From Brachyhypopomus gauderio (lineage: Eukaryota > Chordata > Actinopteri > Gymnotiformes > Hypopomidae): a stretch of DNA of 64,000 nt. Positions 1-11,400 of the stretch are shown piece by piece; the first letter of the stretch is position 1, and each line of letters begins with the position of its first letter. The notes beneath the pieces were generated by a model. The model had not been told where the DNA came from. It made no database searches and was given only the letters and a program-made list of their open reading frames with translations. Both the position numbers and the translations under genes were made by a program. Location of the stretch: contig NC_135228.1 in the NCBI RefSeq assembly GCF_052324685.1, positions 10,147,386 to 10,211,385 on the forward strand, written 5' to 3'.

Positions 1-1122
1 TAGGGCATTGTTTTTAATCGCTCAGGTTTTCAAAAGATAATTTCAAACCGGCCTCAGTAAAATGATAAAAAAAAAACCCGAAGTTTCAAAAGGGCACTTT
101 CGTTGATAAAGGGCAGAGTTGGTGGTGCTTTAGCACTATGTGTGCACGCCACTGATGCTTACGTAAAGTGCCACTTGGTACCTTTAAGATAAATAAATTT
201 TTAAAAAGATTTGTTTTTTAAGCTATTAATGTGAAAGCATGTCTGTACATTTTACGCCACCTGACTGTCTTAAGTATCTGCATACCTAACAATAGAAGGC
301 AGACAACAGACATAAAGGAAGTGCTCCAATTAAACCTCTTGACAGGATGATGAAACAAGCACTGAACGTGGATATAAATCCTCAGCTGGTCATATCTGGT
401 GACTATAATGTTCTAGGTCAACATGAACAATATGAAGCTCTCTCCCTCACTGCTTATAGCATGTAGAGCCAAAACACTGTGGAGTTCTATTGCTCTGGAA
501 GTTAATACACTGTATATTCAAGACCACTATGTATTAAGCTTTGGGTCATGACCTAAACAAATCTTTCAAGAAAAGAGCAAAGTTGAAGCCAAAACAGATG
601 CAATCTAGCTATTTGGTAAAGTTGATAACGTTGTTTGATGAAATTTGCAAAAAAAAAAAGAAAAAAACAAAAGATTTTAAAATCCTGTGTGATTGCAGAA
701 TTGCATGTCTGTTTAGCTTGAAGACTGCCTGGACATGCCCCTTATCTTAGCCAGTAAAAAAGTATAAACTCAAAAGAACAACTGTATTCCAATACAGTGC
801 AAACTTCTGAGTTCTGGATGGCACCCTAACATGAGTCAACAGTGGTAGAGGGGCGAAGAGCTTGCTGGGGATCAAAAAGGAAAATGAGACCAGCTGCTTC
901 TGGAAACCTGTCCGTCATTCTGTTACGGGTGAAGAACATGCAAAATGGAAAGAAATGCGAGTCTCCAAATGAAGAATTGAATTAAACCAAACTGAATATA
1001 ATTATGTCCATTCAAAATGCAAACCACAACAAAATTAAATACTAAATATTCACATTACAGATTCACATTCACACATTACTCAGTGAATCCAAGCCGCAAA
1101 TTATTTCCCATTGATTGTGCAG
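1..1122. other. No gene recognised (left edge)
   Basis: AT-rich sequence upstream of the first recognisable serpinf2 exon. I looked for the earlier serpinf2 exons (signal peptide, N-terminal region, first serpin helices) and did not find them. They are either lost, too diverged to see by eye, or outside the window. The short open frames here show no recognisable domain. Confidence 0.5.
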
Positions 1123-3345
1123 CCATTGCTCTTGTATTTGAACATCTGAAGATTTTGTGGAGATCCATCCAGCTGTTCAGATCAGCTCCAGCTCCTCTCA
1201 CCTCTTTAGAGGATGTGAAAAAGTGGACAGAGAAAGACACCAATGGTCACAAGAGCAATTTTTTGTCCAACCTGCCATCCAGTGTTGTTTTTATGCTGAT
1301 ACATGTCATTCATTTTAAAGGCAAGTTCACTTTTCACAGAAAACACATGTGAAAGATAACATAAAAAACAATATTTTACTAAGATGCAACTGTACTGTGG
1401 AACTGTCATGGCATTGTATTGACACTGCAAATCAAGGCAATGAGTACCATTCAGTTTGCCTCATACATCTGGTGGTTGCCTTACTTTAATATAAATATCC
1501 CATTTTTATTTTCTATATGTGTCATGGTAGGTCATGGACACCACCAGAGGGCGCGCACACACACCCCCTCTATAACACGCACGCCCACAACCACACGGAG
1601 CACACCCTCTCAGTTCCGGACACTCCTACCATCCCAATCACCGGAGTACTGACACCTGTCACATAATCAAGGTTTGAGGTGTATTTTTTCCCACAGGTCG
1701 TGCTGTCCAGTGCTGCGCATTCAGCCTGCACCCTCACCTTGCACCGTGGGAGAGACCTGCTCTGTAGTCAAACTATTCGAACTCCATTTGTCATTCTTTA
1801 TTCATTCTCTTCATTTACATTTTTGTTTATGTGTTTATCCTGCCTTGTGGCCTGAGTATTTAAGTTAAGATTCATGGATAATAAAACAAGTCACCCTCAG
1901 CCTCAGCCTCCTGCTGCTTCTGTCCCAGCATCACAATATGGTTATGAAAGAAAAGCATATTCTATATTCTATGCCTAGTAAATGTTGACATGTGAAAGAA
2001 CAGGTTAAAACAAAATTGTCTTTGCAATGCTGCACGGGCTTGTGTACAGGCTTTGTATGATTGAACCCTTAGGCCTTCAGGGGAGTAGAAGCCCCGCTTT
2101 GAGCCATGCTTTACTGCCAAGCATCTTTTCCATGTCAAACAACAGTCCTCTGTAAAAGTTCACATGATGATGGGATCCAAATATCCACTCAGCATGTTTG
2201 TGGATGGGGAGTTCAGCACACAGGTAGTTTAGCTTTATTTAAACTCAGTGACTTTTTTTACTCTGGATTAGATCTTTTATAAGGCACATTGCTGGCAAAT
2301 TATATTTCCTCCTGTACTTTTGTTTCTTTTCTTGTATCCCCAGCACAGCGTATTTCTATTTTGCCTCTCTTCTAAAAAACTACACACACTGTATTACACT
2401 GTACACTTAGTGTCCTAAGTAGATCTCATACTTATGCATTACCACTCCTCTCTGATGTAGAGGTCTGCACTGCAAAGTACCACATTCTGACTATGTAATG
2501 AATCTTGTCTTCCCCAGGTGAAACCAAACAAATTATAATGACTCACTTGATTTCAACTGATCTGAATTCCTTGACCCGTCTAGGTTGCACATTTCCCTTT
2601 TCAGGGGAACACAAGTTTTCTGGTAGTCATGCCAATGCCATCACAGACTCTGTTAACAGCAGCTGCCAATCTAAACATCTTAGATATTTCTGAACATCTT
2701 CCAAGTGAAACCTCCATGCTTGTCAAACTGCCCAAGAGAATATAAACAGGATTTGAAAGAAGCGCTCACAAGCATGGGTAAGAAACAAGCTTACTCAATA
2801 TTTGTTTGACTGACCAATCCAGTTTGTATCCTCTTGTAAAATAGGTTTAAGAAAGCTTTGCTCCTTTTTCCCACAGCAAAATAAAGTTTGCACTGCAGTT
2901 TGAGGCAAGCTAAGAAGCGAACTGCAGACGTTTTCTCCTGTATGTTGATTTTGGTCTCATACCAAAACAGGCCTGGGTGATCTGTTCAGCGGATCTGGCC
3001 TGTCTGGAATCGCGGCTGGCCCACTGTTGGTCTCCAGTGTGCAGCACACCTCCAGTACTGAGCTGAGTGAGAAAGAAATGGAGGCTTCAGCTGCTGCCTC
3101 AGTCTCACTCATGCGCGCAGTTCCCATATTCGTCGTCAACATGCCGTAGCGAACGATGCATCTTGGACGCTCCTCTTCCTTATCATGGTCACCAACCCAA
3201 ATCCGAGCTAAGCGATGACCCAGAAATTGCGAGTTGGACGGTAACCAACGTGCCGAGCAATTCACCACAGAACGACCCATACTGGGATAACATGCTCCAT
3301 ATGTCTGGCATGAGTGAGGAGATGGAGCGTCTCCTCAAACACTAG
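1123..3345 (+). pseudogene. serpinf2: Decayed alpha-2-antiplasmin (serpinf2) copy, 3' exons only
   Basis: Four exon remnants match the second half of alpha-2-antiplasmin, the secreted serpin that inhibits plasmin: about 1123-1321, 2081-2223, 2584-2777 and 2971-3345. Visible serpin segments are SNFLSNLPSSVVFMLIHVIH, then KYPLSMFVDGEFSTQ, VAHFPFQGNTSFLVVMPMPS, a hinge/reactive-loop stretch ASAAASVSLMRAVP, and the C-terminal tail typical of serpinf2 after TNPNPS. Four lesions are seen. A TAG at 2086-2088 stands where the family has Trp. About 8 bases are missing near 2740, after the LPK motif, which shifts the frame. A second shift falls after the VNMP of the last exon, where the Phe-rich strand is lost. 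A third lies just after TNPNPS. Splice sites and phases are otherwise still consistent, so the decay looks fairly recent. The first remnant ends in a GC-type donor. The copy lies directly upstream of serpinf1, as in other vertebrates. Sequencing indels could explain single shifts but hardly all four lesions. Confidence 0.85.
1520..1935 (+). mobile_element. Solo LTR with 5-bp target duplication
   Basis: A 416-bp block begins TGTCATGG and ends GCATCACA. It is flanked on both sides by the same 5 bases, ATATG (1515-1519 and 1936-1940). Starting TG, ending CA, the 5-bp duplication, and an AATAAA near the 3' end (about 1880) together indicate a solo LTR left by recombination of an LTR retrotransposon. 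It lies in the intron between the first two serpinf2 remnants. No internal coding sequence remains. Confidence 0.8.
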
Positions 3346-4039
3346 TGGGGAGCATGACTCAGCAGATATGTGGATCTGTCCCTACTGCATACTGCATCCA
3401 TGTTTTACATAGGGCCATTAAAATGTGGATCAGTGACAGCTGATGTGCATAATACATAATGAGATCAGCCATAAGATTAATCTGCACTTGATAATAATAT
3501 TCAAGCTGTCCTATGACTTTTCCTAGAACTCCAAAGTGCAGTTTTATAGAACGGGACAATGTATGGACATTAATCTCAGATATGACTCATCACACTTTTC
3601 AGATTGGCTCAGCACATTGTTTCTTTTGTTTCTCTACCAGAACTGCATGTTGTCATTTGGTCGAGATGATAATCTTTACTCCCTCATGAAAAATGGTGAG
3701 AAGGTTCAATAAATTGTAGCAATTAAAATGACGTTTATATGAATGCATGGAACGTTATGCCCTGCATGTCCACCATGTCGGCGCTCACTGCGAAGCTAAA
3801 TCTATTTGCTATTTGTAATTAGCTTTACTTCACAAACGCGGCGATCCTAGTATCAGAGCTAAAGCTCAACATTAGCTTGCTAGATAAAAATCAGATCGCC
3901 GCACTCCTACCTACCAATAACAACATAAAGAGTGATCTGTGGTTCAGTGCAGCAAGAAGAGGACTGCTGTCTAAGTTTGTAATATGCTGGTGGTGAATGA
4001 TAAAGATACTTACTGAATCTGCTACAACACAGTCATGCT

Positions 4040-4041
<2 letters not shown>
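3346..4041. other. Serpinf2 3' flank, no gene seen
   Basis: Possible old 3' UTR of the serpinf2 copy, with an AATAAA near 3710. No coding exon or repeat recognised. Confidence 0.4.

Positions 4042-4087
<46 letters not shown>
4042..4087. repeat. (GT)n microsatellite
   Basis: About 23 uninterrupted GT dinucleotides, lying just outside the hAT insertion that follows. Confidence 0.95.
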
Positions 4088-4089
<2 letters not shown>

Positions 4090-4540
4090 CACAATGCTGC
4101 CTCGGGGACAGCAGGGGTGCTGGGAATCAATTTAGGGCAGGGGTGTCAAACTCATGGTGTGGGGGCTGCATACAACTTAATCAGATCTCTAGGGGCCCAG
4201 ACCAGTAGCTAAACTCATTCCAAAATTACATGGAACTAACAATAAGTCCACTTTTTTCTTTGTATTAGTGCAAAGATTATAAAAATCTTTGAATTGTCCT
4301 TTACTAAATAAATTATGAACAATTCTTACTTTTACTTTTTACTCTTTAAGAAAAGTATGTGCAAAAGCAACACTTTTACTCAGTTAAACATTTAGGTGCA
4401 TTATGCATAAAAACTGATCACAGTGACATTTTCCACATCTGGGAAGCAAATTCTGAACACATGAACTTTCCATTTTTTTTTTAAATCCGACACTCTGTGT
4501 CCACTTTTCTCTTTTTTGACAAAGACATTTCACTTAAGAG

Positions 4541-5160
4541 GGTGCCTTATGGTGTGATTTTTGTTTCAATAGTTCCACAAAAGCAAAAGTAAATCCAAGA
4601 GCTGAAAGTATATGTTATGAATGCAAAACAGAAAAAAATATATCAAAAGTATATATTTTTTATATAATTGGTTATTTGAAACTTATTTTCGTTTGCATTT
4701 TGACAAGTTTTTGGTTCCATTGTTTTTGTTTTTTTGGATTTTCCCAGTAAGGTCTTTTGCTTCTGGAATCTCTCTTTGCTTCTGGTTCGTTTTTTGCTTC
4801 TGACTTTTGGAACACATTTCACGTGTGGGAGGGTCTTAGATGAAGGCGTTCCTCTGCAATCTCCATTGGTCACTGATTCCGGACTGACACAGAGCTCTGA
4901 GACCGCCTCTGGGACCAAGCCACGCCCACCCCACCAGCCTCCCAGCGTTTTCAAGCATGGCGGAACGCGGTGGTTCTGTTTCACAGTAGCATGTAAACTA
5001 AGTTTTACCATAAAGGTTTATACAAAGGTTATAATTAATTGGTAAATGGTCTGTAGATATTGCAAATGTACACTGTATAATAACTACATTAAGCATAGCA
5101 GTTAATATTTAGCACACTTCACCAGCGCGAGCTTTTTAAAATTTTAGTGAACTGGATGCA
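4541..5160 (+). repeat. Left arm of large inverted repeat
   Basis: Reverse-complement partner of about 6093-6689. The match starts near the GTGATTTTTGTTTCAATAG segment and ends near TTTTAGTGAACTGGAT. The 103- and 122-codon open frames in it recur in mirror image in the other arm and show no protein domain, so I treat them as non-coding. Confidence 0.85.
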
Positions 5161-6092
5161 GGCATGAAAATCTGTCACCTTGCGGCAAAATTAGCCGTTT
5201 TGAAGTTTTCATATTTTGTGGTAAAACAAACTCTTATGAAAAATAGGTAGATAGTAAAATAAGAAACAAGATTTTTTTGTAGTTCTAAATGATGAACCCT
5301 GGTATTTTTTACACTCATTTTTGCCGCTGATGTTATTTATTGGTTCATTAAGATATAATGGTTTTGACTGAGCCATCTGGAATGGCGAAAGCGGCTCGCG
5401 TTTACGGATCTGGCTCCATATATTGACAAGACAGGTCAATATTTTTCAGCGCGACATTACCGTGAGAGAAGTCAACAGGGAAGAGCGTGTTTAAAGCTAG
5501 CCTTTAAATTATTTTTAATTTATTCGCTGCTGTAGCTTCTGTCACCGTTTTGCTACATTCACAATAGTAGCGACTAGTTACTCGCTCCTCCTGGATCATT
5601 CGCTAGCGTCCCTGCGGGTCTAAAGTGAGAAGGAAACTAATCCGCACTCTGCGTTTCAATGGACTACTCTTCTTACTCCCACCCCTCCAAGTTAAAATCT
5701 TTTTGTTTTTATCTCTGAGTCGGACAGTGTCTGAATGTCATGTCTGACATGTATTGTGTTTAGTATCTCTATGTTCAATGGTTCAATAAATATTGTTCAC
5801 TTCTTAATAAAATATGGACAGCACAAGATGCATGTGATGTGTGTTTGTGTGTGGTACCTGCAGAACACTGAAAAACAGTGTGAGTGAACAAAGCTGGTTG
5901 TATATAGGGTGGCCACTTTTCAGTATTGCTTTAATTTTGGTATTTGGCTTTAATTTTGGTATTTTTTACTATTATGGATTTTACTATATTTGGCATCACC
6001 TCTCGTACACCAGCTGCCCCCCACCCCCCGTCCGTCGCCATACCAGATATTGCAAATACTCATATTTCTTCCACACATCAACATTCTCTCTA

Positions 6093-6689
6093 TCCAGTTC
6101 ACTAAAATTTTAAAAAGCTCGTGCTGGTGAGCATGCTTAATGTAGTTATTATACAGTGTACATTTGCAATATCTACAGACCATTTACCAATTAATTATAA
6201 CCTTTGTATAAACCTTTATGGTAAAACTTAGTTTACATGCTACTGTGAAACAGAACCACCGCGTTCCGCCATGTTTGAAAACGCTGGGAGGCTGGTGGGG
6301 TGGGCGTGGCTTGGTCCCAGAGGTGGTCTCAGAGCTCTGTGTCTGTCCGGAATCAGTGACCAATGGAGATTGCAGAGGAACGCCTTCATCTAAGACCCTC
6401 CCACACGTGAAATGTGTTCCAAAAGTCAGAAGCAAAAAACGAACCAGAAGCAAAGAGAGATTCCAGAAGCAAAAGACCTTACTGGGAAAATCCAAAAAAA
6501 CAAAAACAATGGAACCAAAAACTTGTCAAAATGCAAACGAAAATAAGTTTCAAATAACCAATTATATAAAAAATATATACTTTTGATATATTTTTTTCTG
6601 TTTTGCATTCATAACATATACTTTCTGCTCTTGGATTTACTTTAGCTTTTGTGGAACTATTGAAACAAAAATCACTCCATAGTGCCTGG
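6093..6689 (-). repeat. Right arm of large inverted repeat
   Basis: Mirror copy of about 4541-5160. The very high match between arms suggests recent origin or gene conversion between arms. Confidence 0.85.
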
Positions 6690-6869
6690 GTCAACAGAAA
6701 AAGCGGCTAAAGCGATAGAACTGACTAAATCACGCCCCTGGCGGACAATACAGGAACTGCAGATTTTAAATAAAATGCAGTTTATTCTTTTTTAATAATG
6801 CTTGTTTATTATATCCGGGCTGGACTAAACCCCCTGTCGGGCCGTATGTCTGACACTCCTGATTTAGAG

Positions 6870-7790
6870 GTACACGGGTAGGCTTTACCCTTTACCAGTA
6901 ATACAGATTTTTCACACAAGCTAGCAACAGTAGCTACTGCAATTTTGTACCTTCAAAGCGAGTAGTAAGGTCTTAACGTCAGCAGGGGCGGGATTGAACA
7001 GCTGTGGGGGAAAGCGTTCTCATCTGTTGGCGGGGCAGTTGGCGTGGGCAGCGGTGCACAGAGAAGGCATTTACGAGACAGCTGAAAACAGGTTAGTTTA
7101 CAGCACCCCACAAATGAATGCAAACAGTCCCATTTCAAAAAACTGACCTCGCTTTGTCTCTGCAGCGCATTAAGTCGTTTTGATCAAAGCTAAATGACGT
7201 TGAGCATAATTGCACATAATTGCTAACGTGCAAGCAAAGGGCGTTCGTTTATTTCTTTATATTAACGTGAAGGAACCGATGGAACAGTACTGTGAATACA
7301 CTTATTTTAATGCACTATTATTTGAATGCATTATTTTTCTATTTATTTTCTGCTTTGCTTTCCACGAGGAACTGAGAGCACGTTTGCGCATATACTGTAA
7401 GGACAATGGACTGCTTTGATATTTTCATAAGTCATTTAAAACTTGTGAAACAATAAAGTGAAACAATGGAGCTACATCCAAACACGACCAAACCAAGTCA
7501 AAGTTGGCATCGTTGTAGCCATGTTGTTTCTAATATTGATCTATTGTCGACTGGGATTTATAAAACAAATTCTGTGTATAAAGAATTTATTGTATATACG
7601 TATTTATTGATTAATCTAGCACTATTTAAGGACCGTTTTGAGATACAATGGGGAAAGCACTTTGTTGGGTGGATGAGCTGGAAGAGAGGGAACTGGGTGT
7701 GGTGTCTACTTCAGTGATGGATGTTCTTTATGCTCCCAGCAGGAAACTCTTCAACAGCTTTAATGACAACCACATGTGCTGTAGAAAAAA
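6870..7790. other. Serpinf1 upstream region, no gene seen
   Basis: Nothing coding recognised. It could hold the promoter or a non-coding first exon of serpinf1, but no element can be assigned by eye. Confidence 0.3.
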
Positions 7791-7793
7791 GGT

Positions 7794-7794
<1 letters not shown>

Positions 7795-7851
<57 letters not shown>

Positions 7852-7860
7852 TGTGTGTGT

Positions 7861-7909
<49 letters not shown>

Positions 7910-7926
7910 CGCACGCGCGCATGCGC
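7795..7926. repeat. Long (GT)n/(GC) microsatellite
   Basis: More than 100 bases of nearly pure GT with two GA interruptions. It ends in an alternating GC/AC tract (GCGCGCACGCACGCGCGC), a purine-pyrimidine alternation that can adopt Z-DNA. It lies about 0.5 kb upstream of the serpinf1 start codon. Open frames of repeated Cys-Val or Thr-His here are artefacts. Confidence 0.95.
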
Positions 7927-8435
7927 TTATGTGCTCTTTTGGAAAATATCAACCCCACCTTAAATTTGTTTCTAAATATCAAAATTGCATAAACATTGAT
8001 CATTGACAATTATCTTATTTAATCACATGCAGAAGTGAATGTCCTGTCAATATTACACCTTTTTGTTAATCTACAAATTTCTAATACATAGACAATGATT
8101 AAAATATTTAGACAGTGGGCACAGTGCTTAAAGATTAAGTGTTTATCCCTTTCCATGTATATAATGTCCCTTTCTAACTGCTTGTCTCTACCCCTCCCAT
8201 CAACACACACACAAACACAGTGTATACTGACCTGCCTATGAATTGCATTCATGTGGATTTGTCAAAGAAAGTAAGACAAACCACAGATCAAGATAAAAAA
8301 CGAGCTATGTGTACTGTGTATGTGGACCGAGCTATGTGTACTGTATGAAGGTTAACTGCACTCAGTGATGCAGGTTAACTGTGCATTGTCTCAAAAGTGT
8401 TTCTCTGTGTAGAGCATCTCCTTCTCTTTCTCATA

Positions 8436-11400
8436 ATGAAGAGGATCGTCTTTCTACTGGGTCTCTGGGGTCTTATCTCCCTCTGCCATGCTCAACTGGT
8501 AAGACTTCTACCCCATCTCCCTTAAGACCTACATTACTCATCTTCCACATTCCTACAGTCTCCTCCGTAACCGTCGCACTTCTCTCTCAGTCAGAAGCAG
8601 AAGAAGGTGGCGATGAGGAAGTGGTTGACCTCTTTACCACACCACGCACCAGGCTGGCTGCCTCTACCTCCGACTTTGGCTACAACCTTTTCCGTCAGCT
8701 GGCCGCCCGTGACCCAAAAGCCAGTGTCCTCCTGTCCCCCTTGAGCATCTCGGCAGCCTTCACACAGCTCTCCATGGGTGAGCCTTGCCTTTTGGAACTG
8801 TAAGTTTGACCAAGGAAACCCAAACAAAAGTAAGCTGCATACAGCGCCAGTCAAATTGTTCGTTTTCTTTTGCAAGTTGAGCAAAAAGTGAATACCGCAC
8901 AGCCATAATAATGAGTAATGGCTGAGCTATGTTGCAAATCTGACCACAGGTGTGACATTGGAAGTAATACCATGCTGTATGTGAACACTTGGTTTTGTTT
9001 ATGCGTTTTCAGGAGCATCTGAGCAAGCGGAGAAGCAGCTGTACCGAGTTCTGCGCTACCACTCCCTGCAAGACACCGAGATCCACAATACTCTGCGAGA
9101 CTTGCTGGCCTCTCTCCGATCATCCACCAAAGGGTTTAAATCTGTAGAGCGTCTCCTTCTGGCCAGGAGTGAGTACGCTTAAGAGTGTGGGGGAGAAATG
9201 TGGTCGCTGTCAGTTTTGAGAATAGCGATATTGTTGAGCATAAATTGTGGGTATTATCTTGAGAAGGGGTGTGTACATGTATGTTTTTATAATAAATATG
9301 CCTACAATTATTTATGTATGTTTATATATAATTGCTTTTCTTTTGAGGGCTGCGTCTTATGCCGGAGTATCTCAACGCCGTAGAGAAGCAGTATGGCGAA
9401 CGGCCTCAGGTACTATTGGGTGGGCCCCGAGACCTCAAGTCTGTTAATGAATGGTTCAAACAGCAGACCGGTGGTAAAGTGGACCGTGTGCTTGCAACTC
9501 CCTTGACACGTAACTCACTCATGGTCCCTGTCGGAGCTTCATACTTCAAAGGTAAATCTATTTTAAGTCAGGTCAAATGTATTCATGCACCATTTTTACA
9601 ACTCATTCTCACAAAGCAGCTTTACAAATGTCTAGATCCAAGTCCCCAGTAGACAAGCCAAATGTGGCAAGGAAAAATTCCCTAAGAACACGCGGAAGAA
9701 ATCTTAAAAAGAACCAGAGTCTAAACCCATCTAGTCCAGGAACAACCCAGGAACAGCTTCCCAGTCAGTGTAGAACTTTCCTGATGTTCTGAGGGGGGAG
9801 GGGGGCATTTATTTAATGTTTCAGGCAAATTAAAAAATGCTTAAAACAATTGAGAAATACACAAGTCTTATAGGTCCATGAATCATCCAACACATTTTCT
9901 GAATTAAAAATGTATTATCTCAGTAATGCTGTAACCATGATGCTCATTGGTAATATTATGTTGAATGCATGAGAGCTAATTGATGTCTCCCTGTAAAATT
10001 CTGCATTCACAAAAGACAACGAACGACAAGGAGTGACATCAGAACATGATTTACTTCGTAGGAAAATGGATAACAAGGTTCGGTAAGACAGGTCAGATGG
10101 AGGACTTCCAGTTGGATGGAGCAGCACCAGCTCGTGTTGCTATGATGCAGCAGGACCATTACCCAGTGAAGATGGGCATGGACTCGGACCTCAGCTGCAC
10201 AGTAAATTCATAAGAAGCTCTTTTGTGACACACATAAAAAACATGATGGTGATGTTTTTTAGAATTTTAGAACATTAGTTATATTACCACGTTTGGGAAA
10301 TGCTGCTATCAAGTGGACTTTGGCTCAGTCCCACTGGGGCACCAGCCTATATACTCACTATAGGACATAGCAGGATATTTTGTGTTTTGGTGATAGCTTG
10401 GCTCATATGCTTATCATGTCCCGAGTTACGATGTTTCGTGGTTACGACACATCTCCCATTTACTGCATGGGTTAAAGTTCTCCGTCACTACGACGGATTT
10501 CCGTCATTTGATTTTTTTGGGGAAAAAATCCGTCAAATCATAATAAACCACACACGCGCGTGCTATCTGTTTTGTGGCCGAAATATTATTCTCACTGGCG
10601 CTCATCAGCGCTGGATGGATGACGGCGGTGTCATTTGATTGACTTGCGGTTCATTCCGCCTTCAGATTTGCGGACAGTAGAAAAGTTTTTACCCCCCTCC
10701 TGCCTGGCGTGACCGTAGTGCGCGACTCTGTACACCTGCGCGAATGGCGGAGGCTACTTGCTGCATCACATTCTTTTTGCAGTGTTGTCCGAAGCGATAT
10801 GTGGTAGTATAAAGAAACACCCCTCAAAAACAGGGGAATGAACATTTACCTGACCAATTTTAATGTTGCAGTAGTGCTGGAATTTAGGCTAAAGTACTTT
10901 AAAATGCTTGAAATTGTAACGGGTTGAGCCACCGCGATTACGTCATTTTCGGCGTGCGGACCCTCGCGCTGCTCACGCCACTCGTGCTGCGTCAAGTATA
11001 AAGGCTTAAACCAGGCTTAACATGGATGGTGTTGTTCTGTTTGTATTTAAAAGCTCTATCCAGTGGTGTGATTTAAATTTGCCATTTTTGGACATTTAAT
11101 TTTTTTGTAACATACCTACTTAAAGCAGGTAATCTTACGGCTTATGTTTTTGCGATGGTGAATCTGATAAAAACGAGAGATTCATACCTTTTAAAACTCA
11201 CCAGGATTCACTAAATTTGACTTGATCTTTAAATCATTTTCTGGAAGAGGACCCCCAGATAACTCCCATTAAATACACATTTATGTACATTTATTGCTCA
11301 GATGTTCATTCTCTTTTCTCTCCTTACACAGGCTGTTTAGATAAATATACTTTATAAATGTGTTTTTGTGTAGAATTAGGCAAAAGAGGCCAACTACACC

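Larger units (their letters stand above)
4138..6861. mobile_element. hAT-type insertion with large internal inverted repeat
   Basis: The ends CAGGGGTGTC and GACACTCCTG are imperfect terminal inverted repeats of hAT type. They are flanked by 8-bp target copies ATTTAGGG (4130-4137) and ATTTAGAG (6862-6869), seven of eight matching. Inside lie two long inverted arms, about 4541-5160 and 6093-6689, separated by about 0.9 kb. They are so alike that open frames read from them differ by only a few residues; the left arm has one roughly 24-base extra stretch. No transposase is visible, so the element must have been mobilised in trans. The hAT ends and the fold-back arms may be two nested elements. 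Confidence 0.7.

Noticed and set aside
4643-6586. 103- and 122-codon frames on both strands
   Set aside because: They are mirror images within the inverted-repeat arms and have no homology to a known domain.
7711-8009. Cys-Val and Thr-His repeat proteins
   Set aside because: Pure translation of the GT/CA microsatellite.
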